49,929 nt of DNA from Deltaproteobacteria bacterium (GTDB lineage Bacteria > Desulfobacterota > Desulfuromonadia > Desulfuromonadales > BM103): assembly GCA_024636155.1 (NCBI GenBank), contig JAGXHM010000047.1:1-49929 (forward strand), written 5' to 3'. The position numbers and the translations under genes were made by a program. The notes below the pieces were generated by a model that saw only the letters and a list, made by a program, of their open reading frames with translations, had not been told where the DNA came from and made no database searches. Below, piece after piece: positions 24,977-33,212 of the stretch. Position 1 is the first letter of the stretch, and the number at the start of each line of letters is the position of its first letter.

Positions 24977-25387
24977 ATGAGCATTGAGAAGGAAATCATC
25001 CGGCCAGACGGTTGGGCACCTGCTACGGGTTACTCCAACGGCATTCTCGCTCGGCCGGGTAAAATTCTGTTTATTGCCGGCCAGGTGGGGTGGGACGAAA
25101 ACCATCTATTCCACAGCGAAAAACTTGTGCCCCAATTTGAACAAACTCTAAAAAATACACTGGCGATTTTAGAAAAGGCCGGTGGTGGACCGGAGGATAT
25201 CTGTCGCATGACCTGCTTTTGCACCAACAAGGAAGAATACATTAAAGGTCGTGGCGCACTAGGCAAGATATGGACACAGTTGCTCGGGAAGAATTTCCCT
25301 GCCATGAGCATGATCTTTGTAACAGATCTCCTTGCCGCTAAAAGTTTAATCGAGATCGAAACAACTGCTGTCATCAGGGAGAGCTAA
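24977..25387 (+). CDS. RidA/YjgF-family protein, non-canonical
   Basis: 136 aa, normal RidA length. Family features are ILARPGKILFIAGQVGWDE, FEQTLKNTLAILEKAGGGPEDICRMTCF and the C-terminal IEIETTAVI, whose glutamate is the conserved one. The arginine that binds carboxylate in true RidA (usually in P-x-R before VxxL) is replaced: the sequence is FPAMSMIFVTDL. So it is unlikely to be a standard 2-aminoacrylate deaminase and may act on, or bind, another substrate. ATG at 24977 has AGGAG 6 nt upstream; an ATG at 24959 is an alternative. It is divergent from the SDR gene across a shared operator. Confidence 0.75.
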   Translation: MSIEKEIIRPDGWAPATGYSNGILARPGKILFIAGQVGWDENHLFHSEKLVPQFEQTLKNTLAILEKAGGGPEDICRMTCFCTNKEEYIKGRGALGKIWTQLLGKNFPAMSMIFVTDLLAAKSLIEIETTAVIRES

Positions 25388-25398
25388 CTTTGGCCACC

Positions 25399-25731
25399 TC
25401 AAGCACCATCGTTAGCAACCTTCTCGTCTGGTCTCCGCTTGAGTTCCGGCATGGCCATTGAAACCACCATGGCAGCGAGCAGAGTAGCGCTGAATAGCGC
25501 GAATAATACGATTGCAATAAAGTTGCTGATACAAAAGCTGTAAACGATAAGAAACCCAAAGAGATAGACGATAGAAGCGGCAGGTAGGTTTTCGATCACA
25601 AGACGCTTTCTGGTCTTTGGGTCAACCTTGAATTGGCAATTTCTTCCGCAGGCCCAGGCTATTCTTGTCCCGCAGAGGAAAGCCAAGGTGATGGTGGCGA
25701 AATAGGTAACGTCTTTCATGATTACTGACAT
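25399..25731 (-). CDS. Small membrane protein, unrecognised
   Basis: 110 aa. Three hydrophobic stretches: a short one at 8-25 containing two cysteines (FLCGTRIAWACGRNC), then two full helices at about 52-72 and 74-94. The loop 31-46 is basic (DPKTRKRLVIENL). AGGAGG lies 11 nt before the ATG. It is convergent with RidA and has a partial operator half-site upstream at 25773. No family recognised; a membrane partner for neighbouring catabolic genes is possible but unsupported. Confidence 0.6.
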   Translation of the reverse strand: MSVIMKDVTYFATITLAFLCGTRIAWACGRNCQFKVDPKTRKRLVIENLPAASIVYLFGFLIVYSFCISNFIAIVLFALFSATLLAAMVVSMAMPELKRRPDEKVANDGA

Positions 25732-25772
25732 GGCGAGATTATCCTCCTGATTTATGTGTCTCTTAATATATT

Positions 25773-25786
25773 CGCATTACAATACC
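25773..25786 (-). promoter_or_regulatory. Partial operator upstream of the small membrane protein
   Basis: Minus strand GGTATTGTAATGCG keeps the GGTATTGT half fully but not the GTACC half. It lies 42 nt upstream of the ATG of the small membrane protein, with TATATT just downstream as a possible -10. Confidence 0.4.
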
Positions 25787-25817
25787 ACAATCCATTATTG
25801 CTTCAATCTAATTTTGT

Positions 25818-26003
25818 CTAGTTGCAACAAAACCTGCATAACATATACGCTGACTTGCCAAAAAGGGGATTTTGTTCGGCGAGCATTACATCACCCATTA
25901 GGAGAATGTGGTTCCCAGTTTCTTTAGGATTCACAATACAACAGAGAACACGAACAGCACCTAGTTTTACTGCGTAGAGGCCTTGTTCCCCCAAGACTGC
26001 CAA
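25818..26003 (-). pseudogene. Possible remnant of a flavin reductase-type gene
   Basis: A 61-codon frame reads LGAVRVLCCIVNPKETGNHI-LLMGDV, reminiscent of the strand pair in flavin reductase-like proteins where a GDH-x-L-x-IGEV motif occurs. Nothing before or after continues the domain in any frame I can see. It may be a decayed gene end or coincidence. Confidence 0.2.
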
Positions 26004-26022
26004 AGTAAAAAAAACATCACGC

Positions 26023-26057
26023 TTGCTATCGCAAAAACTTCATGGTATTAAAGTACC
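26023..26057 (+). promoter_or_regulatory. Cyclase promoter with operator
   Basis: Plus strand TTGCTA (26023-26028), 17-nt spacer, TATTAA (26046-26051). The perfect dyad GGTATTAAAGTACC (26044-26057) covers the -10 box. About 130 nt upstream of the cyclase ATG. Confidence 0.65.
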
Positions 26058-26186
26058 AAATTGTTTCTTGCTAGTAACTTGAAGCCTTGTTCAGGACAAC
26101 AAGCTTAACTTGCGATCCTTTTACCTGAAATTTCAAGGTGTCGTTTATTTTCGCCCAATAAACCCTAACAAGATAGGAGCTAAATT

Positions 26187-26978
26187 ATGAGCACGTCGAA
26201 TTCTTCGCAGGCATTGGCCCAAGTCCTTAGCAGTCTCGCTGACGGAAGCATTAAGGTGGTTGATTTGACCCACCCGCTGGGAGAGGAGACCCCTATCATT
26301 GGCCTTCCACCCGAGTTTGCCCAATCGCCCCCTTTTAGCAGGGAGGTCATTTCCAAATACAATGAGACGGGACCAGCATGGTACTGGAACATCATCCATG
26401 TCGGCGAGCATACCGGGACTCATTTCGATGCCCCGGCCCACTGGATCACCGGCAAAGACCTTCCCAACAATACCCTTGACACCATCCCGGTAGAAAAGCA
26501 TGTCGCCCCGGTCTGTGTCATTGATACCAGGAAGGAAGCTGCTGCTGACGCCGATTTTTTGCTGACCCCCGAATTTATTGAAAAGTGGGAGAAGACACAC
26601 GGCCGTATTCCCGCGGGCGCTTGGGTTCTGATGCGTACCGACTGGTCCAAACGCATCGCGGAGCCATCATTTCTCAACATCAAGGAAGATGGACCACACT
26701 CCCCGGGGCCGAGCGTTGAATGTGTTAAATTTTTGATCGAACGCGACGTTGCTGGTTTTGGCACAGAAACCGTCGGCACCGATGCCGGACAAGGCTTTCT
26801 CTTCGACACGCCACTGCCATGCCATACCCTGATCCATGGAGCAGGCAAATTCGGTTTGGCCAGTCTGTGTAACCTCGATCAACTGCCACCAACCGGAGCA
26901 ATGCTGATTACCGCGCCAATGAAGATCGTGGAAGGTTCAGGCAGTCCGGTTCGCGTGTTTGCGATTGCTCCAGCCTGA
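26187..26978 (+). CDS. Cyclase-family metal-dependent hydrolase (kynurenine formamidase/isatin hydrolase-like)
   Basis: 263 aa, full length for the family. The metal-binding motif H75-T-G-T-H79-F-D81-A-P-A-H85 is complete. Other landmarks are VVDLTHPLGEETP near residue 24, VLMRTDWSKR near 146 and GFGTETVGTDAG near 190. Members use Mn or Zn to open amide or lactam rings (kynurenine formamidase, isatin hydrolase) or act on other cyclic compounds. AAGATAGGAG precedes the ATG. It is a single-gene unit with an operator of the bam/pad type and its own terminator, which makes an aromatic or N-heterocyclic ring-opening role worth testing. Confidence 0.8.
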   Translation: MSTSNSSQALAQVLSSLADGSIKVVDLTHPLGEETPIIGLPPEFAQSPPFSREVISKYNETGPAWYWNIIHVGEHTGTHFDAPAHWITGKDLPNNTLDTIPVEKHVAPVCVIDTRKEAAADADFLLTPEFIEKWEKTHGRIPAGAWVLMRTDWSKRIAEPSFLNIKEDGPHSPGPSVECVKFLIERDVAGFGTETVGTDAGQGFLFDTPLPCHTLIHGAGKFGLASLCNLDQLPPTGAMLITAPMKIVEGSGSPVRVFAIAPA

Positions 26979-27440
26979 GCCTGAGTCATACCACCGCTGG
27001 ATTAACTCAGGGGTACCGATAAGACGCCGGTAAGAGAAGAGGCCGCCTCTGCAATGGGCGGCCTCTTTTGTTCACCAATCAACGGAATATCGGCAAAGGC
27101 TGAGCCTGCCTTTCTTGCCACAAGAACTATCCTGAATCCCATGTTCAACGTTTCGGTCCAATCCGAAGTATCTATGTGGGTGGAGAGTTAGAATCTTTCG
27201 ACCGTTGTACAGAGACATGTCACAGTATTCATCCTGACAGTGGCTTCTGAACAGAACGGGGTGCTTTTCTCTTTAAAGGGAAAGGCTCTTTCATTTACTG
27301 AGAGTCATGCAGGTTCGTGGGCTTGACGGTCTATAGCTCTGAGCTGAACGTTCAAGAACAGGTTCATGGAAATTCAAGCTACAGAAAAGAGCATTCATTG
27401 GAGATTGCTGTGGAGGTGGAAAACTGCCCTTACAAACCCG
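26979..27440. other. Gene-free region after the cyclase gene
   Basis: Apart from the terminator at 27037-27070, nothing is recognised. It separates the convergent cyclase and thioesterase genes. Confidence 0.55.
27037..27070 (+). terminator. Terminator of the cyclase gene
   Basis: An 11-bp stem AAGAGGCCGCC (27037-27047) with GGCGGCCTCTT (27057-27067), followed by TTTTG, 58 nt after the stop. Confidence 0.85.
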
Positions 27441-27866
27441 TCAGGCTTGCACCTGATAGGCTTCCAGCTTTTCCCGTAGATCTGTGGGAATAGGCACAGG
27501 TGTACCATCCTTCAGATTTATGAACACCAGCACAGACTGGCCATGCAAGCGCTGCTCTTTGGCAACCGAGCCGAGGAAATCAACGGTTATGGATGTGCTT
27601 CCAACCTTCGTCAACCGCACCGACAAGTCGAGAATCTCGCCAAGGCGACATGGTTTCAGGAAGTTGCATTCCGTATGGGCAGTCGGCAGACCCACCCCCC
27701 GATTCAGCACAATCCCAGCATAGTCGACACTCAACTCAAAGTTAAACCAGTCTTCGACCGCAGCCTGGAACTTCTCAAAGTAACGCGGAAAAAAAACGAA
27801 CCCCGCCGGATCTGTGTGGGTAAAGCGTATTCGGCTACTATGTGTATAGGGCTCTTTGCCTGGCAA
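27441..27866 (-). CDS. Hotdog-fold acyl-CoA thioesterase (4-hydroxybenzoyl-CoA thioesterase-like)
   Basis: 141 aa. SRIRFTHTDPAGFVFFPRYFEKFQ carries the aspartate (D in TDPAG) of the 4HBT active site, and the fold continues with ECNFLKPCRLGEILDLSVRLTKVG. The start is a TTG at 27866: AAGGAGG lies 6 nt upstream. The longer ATG frame to 27947 would overlap the MOSC gene and lacks a ribosome site. It is the third gene of the moaA-MOSC operon and probably hydrolyses aryl-CoA esters, freeing CoA when the pathway stalls. Confidence 0.8.
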   Translation of the reverse strand: MPGKEPYTHSSRIRFTHTDPAGFVFFPRYFEKFQAAVEDWFNFELSVDYAGIVLNRGVGLPTAHTECNFLKPCRLGEILDLSVRLTKVGSTSITVDFLGSVAKEQRLHGQSVLVFINLKDGTPVPIPTDLREKLEAYQVQA

Positions 27867-27903
27867 AGCAATCCTCCTTGCCTGTGACAAACCGTCAGGA
27901 TTG

Positions 27904-28338
27904 TCAGATGCATATTTCGATTGAGTAACCGGCCTGGATCGTTCCACCCTCGAGAACCTTTACAAAAATTCCTTCTTTGGGCATAACACAATCACCGGCC
28001 TGATAATAGATGGCACACCGGGTATGGCATTCCTTGCCGATCTGGGTCACCTCAACACGGGCGCGACCGATTCTCAACTGGGCGCCCACTGGCAACGCAG
28101 GGAGGTCAATCCCCAAGGTCGTAATATTTTCGGCAAAATCTCCCGCCTTTACGTCCAGGCCCATTCGTCGCATCTTGTCGATGCTCTCCTGGGCGAGCAA
28201 ACTGACCTGACGGTGCCAATTGCCAGCATGTCCGTCACCAACAATACCATGGTTCGGCAAGAGGTCTACCGATTCAACAGGTGTCTTGCGCTCACCCTTG
28301 TTCTGGCTGACACAAACCGCAACAATTTCTGCAGACAT
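27904..28338 (-). CDS. MOSC-domain protein
   Basis: 144 aa, a stand-alone MOSC domain as in MoCo-associated proteins of anaerobes. Conserved pieces are GIVGDGHAGNWHRQVSLLAQESI near residue 30, GDFAENITTLGIDL near 66 and the cysteine loop IGKECHTRCAIYYQAGDC near 100, where one cysteine (the conserved one in KECH) probably carries sulfur. The domain is linked to sulfur transfer to molybdenum or tungsten cofactors. It is 6 bp after moaA. Confidence 0.8.
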   Translation of the reverse strand: MSAEIVAVCVSQNKGERKTPVESVDLLPNHGIVGDGHAGNWHRQVSLLAQESIDKMRRMGLDVKAGDFAENITTLGIDLPALPVGAQLRIGRARVEVTQIGKECHTRCAIYYQAGDCVMPKEGIFVKVLEGGTIQAGYSIEICI

Positions 28339-28344
28339 AATCGA

Positions 28345-29322
28345 TTAGCCTCCTATGCTAGACATTGCGAAGGCCTGGTGTTCGGCTTCACTGCAACTGA
28401 TTTGGTGCTTTTCTGGCTTGGTAACAATAATGCGCCGCAAGGCTACTTTGACAGCAATAACATCTTTGCTCCGGAGAAATGGCTTCAAATCATATTCTTG
28501 ATCTGAGAAGAGGCAGCTCTTAACCTTACCGGAAGATGTCATACGGATGCGATTGCACGCACCGCAAAAATGACCCGAAAGAGGAGTGATCAGGCCAAAG
28601 CTTCCTTGGGCACCCTCAATCTTGTAGTTTTTGGCCGGACCGGCCAGTTCCACTTGATCAAGTCCTTTGAACTCAAATTCTTTCTCTATACGACCGAGAA
28701 TTTCCTCTCCCGTAATGACCAAAGATTGCCAGTTCTCTTCCTTGATAGTCGGCATATATTCGATAAAGCGGACTGAATATGGCTTGTCGAGAGTAAGTCG
28801 GACAAAATCAAGGATTTCAGCATCATTGATTCCCCGCATCACAACCATGTTTACCTTGACAGGCATACCTGCCCTTTCAGCGGCAGCTATGCCAGCAAGG
28901 ACCTGTGCTAATTCTCCATTTCTGGTAATCTGCTTAAAGGTTGCGGGCTGCAGTGAATCGAGGCTGACGTTCAGTCTCTGCACACCGGCCCGGCTCAAAT
29001 CCTCAGCCATCTCCTCCAAAAGCAGACCATTGGTCGTAAGCACCAAATGCTTAAGCCCCGTTAGAGTGGAAAGACGAGCCAGGAATTCAACAACGCCCTT
29101 GCGGACCAGAGGCTCGCCGCCTGTAACTCTGATCTTCTCAATCCCCATGGATACAGCCGCTTGGGCCACCAGGAAAAGCTCCTCATAACTGAGGATGTCG
29201 CTGTGTGATAACTTGGGCACCCCCTCGGCGGGCATACAGTATTGGCAACGCAGATTACATCTGTCTGTGACGGCCAGGCGCAGGTAGTTGATCTTGCGAC
29301 CATACGAATCATTGAGTTCCAT
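28345..29322 (-). CDS. moaA: MoaA, GTP 3',8-cyclase of molybdopterin synthesis
   Basis: 325 aa. The radical-SAM cysteines are C22, C26, C29 (CNLRCQYC), and the second cluster is C-x2-C-x13-C in CGACNRIR...KSC. The chain ends in the GG dipeptide essential for MoaA. The ATG at 29322 has TAGGA 9 nt upstream; a TTG at 29346 is less likely. MoaA makes the first step of pterin cofactor synthesis. The operon's promoter carries the same operator as bamB and padB, so cofactor supply appears tied to aromatic catabolism. Confidence 0.9.
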   Translation of the reverse strand: MELNDSYGRKINYLRLAVTDRCNLRCQYCMPAEGVPKLSHSDILSYEELFLVAQAAVSMGIEKIRVTGGEPLVRKGVVEFLARLSTLTGLKHLVLTTNGLLLEEMAEDLSRAGVQRLNVSLDSLQPATFKQITRNGELAQVLAGIAAAERAGMPVKVNMVVMRGINDAEILDFVRLTLDKPYSVRFIEYMPTIKEENWQSLVITGEEILGRIEKEFEFKGLDQVELAGPAKNYKIEGAQGSFGLITPLSGHFCGACNRIRMTSSGKVKSCLFSDQEYDLKPFLRSKDVIAVKVALRRIIVTKPEKHQISCSEAEHQAFAMSSIGG

Positions 29323-29353
29323 GACATCAGTCCTATTCAATTGCAAACAATAT

Positions 29354-29389
29354 TGTATTATAGTACCACATTACCTTTTTAGTTACCAA
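29354..29389 (-). promoter_or_regulatory. moaA promoter with operator
   Basis: Minus strand TTGGTA (29384-29389) and TATAAT (29357-29362, spacer 21) or TACTAT (29360-29365, spacer 18). The dyad TGTATTATAGTACC (29354-29367) covers both. An extra GGTAAT half-site begins 8 nt after the -35 box. The leader is only about 30 nt. The divergent methyltransferase gene starts 92 bp away and may share it. Confidence 0.6.
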
Positions 29390-29458
29390 GAGATATTACC
29401 AGATGTTTTCTGTTTGTTTTTATTTGTATTGCCAAAACAATTTTGCCAAACTGTTATC

Positions 29459-30040
29459 ATGCTTCACTCAAAAGAAAAATGGAATCAACGCTGGCAGGAG
29501 AAAGCCTCTAACCCCCTTACCCCTGACCCTTGGCTGCTGCGCGCCATGACTTTTTTGTCGCCAGGATCCACCCTTGATATTGCCTGCGGACGTGGCAGGA
29601 ATTCCTTATACCTCGCCGAGAAGGGATTCACGGTAACAGGAATCGACATTTCCGACCAAGGCTTGAAGTTGTTGGAACAGGAAGCCACAAACCTCAACCT
29701 GACCCTTAACCTTTTGCAGTTGGATCTTGAGGCTTCGGTTGCATTGCCCCAAGGACCTTTTGATGTCATCCTCAAGTTTTTCTACCTCCAACGCTCCCTT
29801 TTGCCAATCATCAAAGAGATCCTTAGACCTGGAGGAGTTGTCGTTTTGAGATCCTTCATCAATGCAGAGTCCCCCAAAAACGAGCCGGGAAATCCAGCTT
29901 TCATTTTAAACTCAGGAGAGTTACTCGACATATTTACTGGATGGGACATCCTTCTCTATGAAGAAGGGCTTGAGGAATCTCAAACTGGTGGCAATCTGAC
30001 TGGAATCGTCGCTCGCAAACCGTTAACAACTGAAAATTAA
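29459..30040 (+). CDS. SAM-dependent methyltransferase, TehB-like class I
   Basis: 193 aa. SAM motif I is LDIACGRGRNSLYLAEKG (residues ~39-56), followed by VTGIDISDQGLKLLE, and IKEILRPGGVVVLRSF is the motif III region. This is the small class of methyltransferases that includes TehB, with methylation of tellurite/selenite or small metabolites as known roles. The ATG at 29459 is preceded by no strong ribosome site; upstream frame codons lack family sequence. It is divergent from moaA. Confidence 0.75.
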   Translation: MLHSKEKWNQRWQEKASNPLTPDPWLLRAMTFLSPGSTLDIACGRGRNSLYLAEKGFTVTGIDISDQGLKLLEQEATNLNLTLNLLQLDLEASVALPQGPFDVILKFFYLQRSLLPIIKEILRPGGVVVLRSFINAESPKNEPGNPAFILNSGELLDIFTGWDILLYEEGLEESQTGGNLTGIVARKPLTTEN

Positions 30041-30098
30041 GAAGAGGCCTTATTCGTTCGGCCTACCTCGCAGACAGAACTCAGAAGGTAAAGAGTCT

Positions 30099-30548
30099 TT
30101 ACGGCGTTCTTTCGTTCGTAGGAACTTCATTTAAAACCAGCCAGTACAATCCAAGGTTCTTGATCGCCTCAGAAAACTGATTAAAATCGACTGGCTTTCG
30201 AATATAACTGTTCGCCCCAAGCTTGTAGCTTTTGGCCAAATCGTTCTCTTCTTTCGAAGAGGTAAGAATCACTACCGGCAGCATGCAGTTTCTCTCATCT
30301 TCACGCACCTGCCGCAGCACCTCCAGACCATCAACCTTGGGGAGCTTCAGGTCCAGCAGCACGAGCTGCGGCAAATCACTCAGATTACGGCCTGCGTATG
30401 TTCCCGTAGCGAAGATAAAATCAAGAGCCTCGACGCCATCTCTAGCAACGACCACTTCATTCAAGATGTTGTTTTTCTTCAAAGCTCGGATTGTAAGGAG
30501 CTCATCGTCAGGACTGTCCTCGACCAAAAGAATAAGTTTTTTCTCCAA
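30099..30548 (-). CDS. Single-domain response regulator, Rcp1-like
   Basis: 149 aa, one receiver domain. Phosphoacceptor D66 (LVLLDLKLP), acidic pair D11/D14-15, conserved T96 or S and K118 in RKPVD. There is no output domain, as in Rcp1, the partner of phytochrome-type kinases. The start is a TTG with GGAG 7 nt upstream. It lies 112 bp after the histidine-kinase gene on the same strand and is its probable partner. Confidence 0.85.
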   Translation of the reverse strand: MEKKLILLVEDSPDDELLTIRALKKNNILNEVVVARDGVEALDFIFATGTYAGRNLSDLPQLVLLDLKLPKVDGLEVLRQVREDERNCMLPVVILTSSKEENDLAKSYKLGANSYIRKPVDFNQFSEAIKNLGLYWLVLNEVPTNERTP

Positions 30549-30660
30549 GGGCTTTCTCCAAGCAGACGAGGCTGCTTATCTTTATCTTATTCTTTCGAGG
30601 AGCATTAACCTCTTTGCGCTGCAGCGATTGCAAGTAAAGGTGAAGACTCTGGCAATAAGG

Positions 30661-32232
30661 TCAAACCCCCAGGGCAAAGAAAAAAGTTGCACCCTCGCCG
30701 ACACGTCCTTTCCCCCAAACCCGACCACCATGTCGACGAATGATGCGTTCCACAGTGGCCAGACCGATACCTGTGCCGGGGAACTCTTCCTCACGGTGCA
30801 GACGTTGAAAGGCACCAAACAATTTACCCTGAAAAGTCATATCAAAACCGGCACCGTTATCGCGCACAAAAAACACAGTCCCGCTCGCTTCATTGTCTTC
30901 TTCGACCTCAGCCGGGGGCAGCGCCCCGAACTCTATCCTCGCGTGGGTATCCTGGCCAGTGAATTTCCAGGAGTTACCAAGGAGATTCTTCAGCACAACG
31001 CGCAGAAGTGCCTGGTCACCTTGAGCCATCAACCCCGGTGCAATGATGACCTCGACATCTTGCTTCACTTGTTCTTCGCGCAGTTCGTCAACGACTTCTT
31101 GAGCCAAACGGCTCAAATCAACCCTGCGCTTGACGATCTCGCCACGCGTCAATTGTGAAAGTTTCAAAAGGTCATCGATCAGCTGTCCCATCTTCTGGCT
31201 ACTGGCTCTGACCCGAGCTAAAAAGTCCTTGCCAGTTGCGTCAAGAACGTCCGAATAATCCTCAAGGAGGATCTGACTAAAGCCATCGATACTGCGCAAA
31301 GGCGCCCGGAGATCATGGGAAACCGAGTAGGCAAAAGCCTCAAGTTCCTTGTTGATAGCACGAACCCTGCGAGCGCTCTCGCGAATCGCGTTTTCCATTT
31401 TTTTCCGTTCGGTGATATCACTGGAGATCCCGCACACCGCATAAGCTTCACCATCAACATCGTGCAGGGGGAATTTCACTGAAAGGTAGGAAAGAAGATT
31501 CCCATCATAGGTCAACTCTTCCTCAACCTGAATAGCTTCTCCCGATTTGATCACAGCCCGATCGTGCTTACTAAACTCGTCAGCCACGGATTTTTCAAAA
31601 AGGTCGTGGTCAGTCTTGCCGAGGAATCGCTCCCGCTCCACATGAAAAAGTTCTTCGAATTTCCGGTTGATGAACCGATAACAACCTTGTGGGTCCTTGA
31701 GGTAAATAACAGCTGGCGAATTGTCCAGGATTGCCTGAAGGCGTTCCTCACTTTCTTGCCGCCCTTGCTCTGCCTGTTTTCGTTCGGTGATGTCGTGTCC
31801 TTCAGCGATCACGAAGACAATCTCTTCGAGCTCATCTCGCACAGGCTTCATAGAAACATCTATACACCTGAGGATACCTCTTTTCCCGCGAAGCCACTCT
31901 TCAAAGCGTACGTGTTCGCCATTGATCGCTCTGGAGAATGCGCACCGCACTCTTTCCTGTAAATCTTCCGAAAGGCTGAACCACGGCGCCCCCCAGAATG
32001 GTTTGCCAATTATGTCAGATTTTTCTATGCCTGCAAAATTCAGGGGTGCCCGGTTGACCTCTACCATCGTGCCATCAAGAGTCAGCAGACCGATAAACTG
32101 AAAAGCTTGTTCCCAAGCCACATTAGCCCTACGCAAAGCTTCACGAAGATCCTTTTCCGTCGACTTGTGCACCGAAATCTCAGTCTTCAGTCGCTTAATC
32201 AGCTGTACTTGCGTTTCTTTTCCGTCGGCCAT
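30661..32232 (-). CDS. Cytoplasmic PAS-PAS histidine kinase
   Basis: 523 aa with no membrane helix. A coiled start (1-35), PAS/PAC 1 (about 36-155, ending HDITERKQ), PAS/PAC 2 (160-277, ending SDITERKK), dimer/phospho domain with H306 (SVSHDLRAPL), and a C-terminal ATPase with NLLGNSWKF, DNGAGFD and GTGIGL. The kinase core is of the phytochrome-like type that pairs with single-domain regulators, as here. The signal is unknown. GGAG precedes the ATG. Confidence 0.9.
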   Translation of the reverse strand: MADGKETQVQLIKRLKTEISVHKSTEKDLREALRRANVAWEQAFQFIGLLTLDGTMVEVNRAPLNFAGIEKSDIIGKPFWGAPWFSLSEDLQERVRCAFSRAINGEHVRFEEWLRGKRGILRCIDVSMKPVRDELEEIVFVIAEGHDITERKQAEQGRQESEERLQAILDNSPAVIYLKDPQGCYRFINRKFEELFHVERERFLGKTDHDLFEKSVADEFSKHDRAVIKSGEAIQVEEELTYDGNLLSYLSVKFPLHDVDGEAYAVCGISSDITERKKMENAIRESARRVRAINKELEAFAYSVSHDLRAPLRSIDGFSQILLEDYSDVLDATGKDFLARVRASSQKMGQLIDDLLKLSQLTRGEIVKRRVDLSRLAQEVVDELREEQVKQDVEVIIAPGLMAQGDQALLRVVLKNLLGNSWKFTGQDTHARIEFGALPPAEVEEDNEASGTVFFVRDNGAGFDMTFQGKLFGAFQRLHREEEFPGTGIGLATVERIIRRHGGRVWGKGRVGEGATFFFALGV

Positions 32233-32455
32233 AACACCACCACTCCGTCAGAGAGGCCTCTTGTTTTTGTAAGTATAGAACATAAGCTGGCAATTTTGCA
32301 GTTCTTGATCGTTAAGGACTTGCCGATTCGAGAGAGTGTCGAAAACAAGCTCGGCAGAGGCCACAGGTACTACTAAAGTGCCACGCGCCACTTAAGACCT
32401 CATGAAGGTGGGGGCATGCTTCCTCTCCTGTGTTATTCGGTAACTCCAGATAGAA

Positions 32456-33100
32456 CTAAATCGGTTTTGTCGCCTGACCTTTGATCATCCAGGCGGCAAA
32501 AGGAGGAGACATTTTTGAGTTACGAAATTTCGTAATTGTATTGTACTTGAACCCGGCCTCGGCAAAGACTGTTTCAGTATCACAAGTCAGAGAACAGCCG
32601 CACGCAAATATTTTCCAGAAGGGGTTGACGAAACTCTGAACACGATTCATCCGCTGATCCGGTGACCGAACATGCTCGAAAAACAGTAATTTCCCTCCCG
32701 GCTTGAGGACCCGGAGGGCCTCTCTCGCTGCAGTAGCCGAATCAGGGATGGAACAAAAAACCAGAGACGCTATGATTGTATCGAAGGAATTATCCTCAAA
32801 CTGCAACTGTTCTCCGCCACCGACTACAAGGTCATAGCTCTCCTTTTCAAGTTGTAAAGTTCCATCCTCAGCCCAGTCATGAAGCTTGCGCTTCGCTTTA
32901 GTAACGACTGCTGCGCAAGGTTCCAGCCCGACGATCCGATTCGTTAAATCGGTGTAAAAAGGCAGGTTAACGCCATTTCCCATACCTATTTCCAAGACGT
33001 TTCCAGACGCTTGGCTGATCAACTCCTGCCTGTCTTCCTTTAGCCCAGCAAGGGCCACGTCCATAATTAATGGCAAAACATGATTTTCATAAAAGCCCAT
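32456..33100 (-). CDS. Class I SAM-dependent methyltransferase
   Basis: 214 aa. Motif I is VLEIGMGNGVNLPFY (~35-49), motif II VGLEP, then FDTIIASLVFCSIPD and LRVLKPGGKLLFFEHVRSPD. This is a Methyltransf_11 protein similar to small phospholipid or UbiE-like enzymes. AGAGGT lies 7 nt before the ATG. It is downstream of the tpm gene on the same strand. Substrate unknown. Confidence 0.8.
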   Translation of the reverse strand: MGFYENHVLPLIMDVALAGLKEDRQELISQASGNVLEIGMGNGVNLPFYTDLTNRIVGLEPCAAVVTKAKRKLHDWAEDGTLQLEKESYDLVVGGGEQLQFEDNSFDTIIASLVFCSIPDSATAAREALRVLKPGGKLLFFEHVRSPDQRMNRVQSFVNPFWKIFACGCSLTCDTETVFAEAGFKYNTITKFRNSKMSPPFAAWMIKGQATKPI

Positions 33101-33212
33101 AATTACGACCTCTTTTCGGTGTCTTCTAACGCCAGAAACTGCTCACGTTATAGAAAAACATCGTCTTCCCATAATGATCAACGGCTATCAGCCTTCAACA
33201 CAGTCGATTCTC

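Larger units (their letters stand above)
25732..26186. other. Intergenic region with two operator-like sites and a gene fragment
   Basis: It contains a partial site at 25773-25786, a possible flavin-reductase remnant at 25818-26003 and the cyclase promoter/operator at 26023-26057. Otherwise nothing recognised. Confidence 0.5.

Noticed and set aside
32366-32383. GGTACTACTAAAGTGCC upstream of the histidine kinase as another operator
   Set aside because: The half-site spacing differs from the other copies and one half is altered; it is too weak to include.
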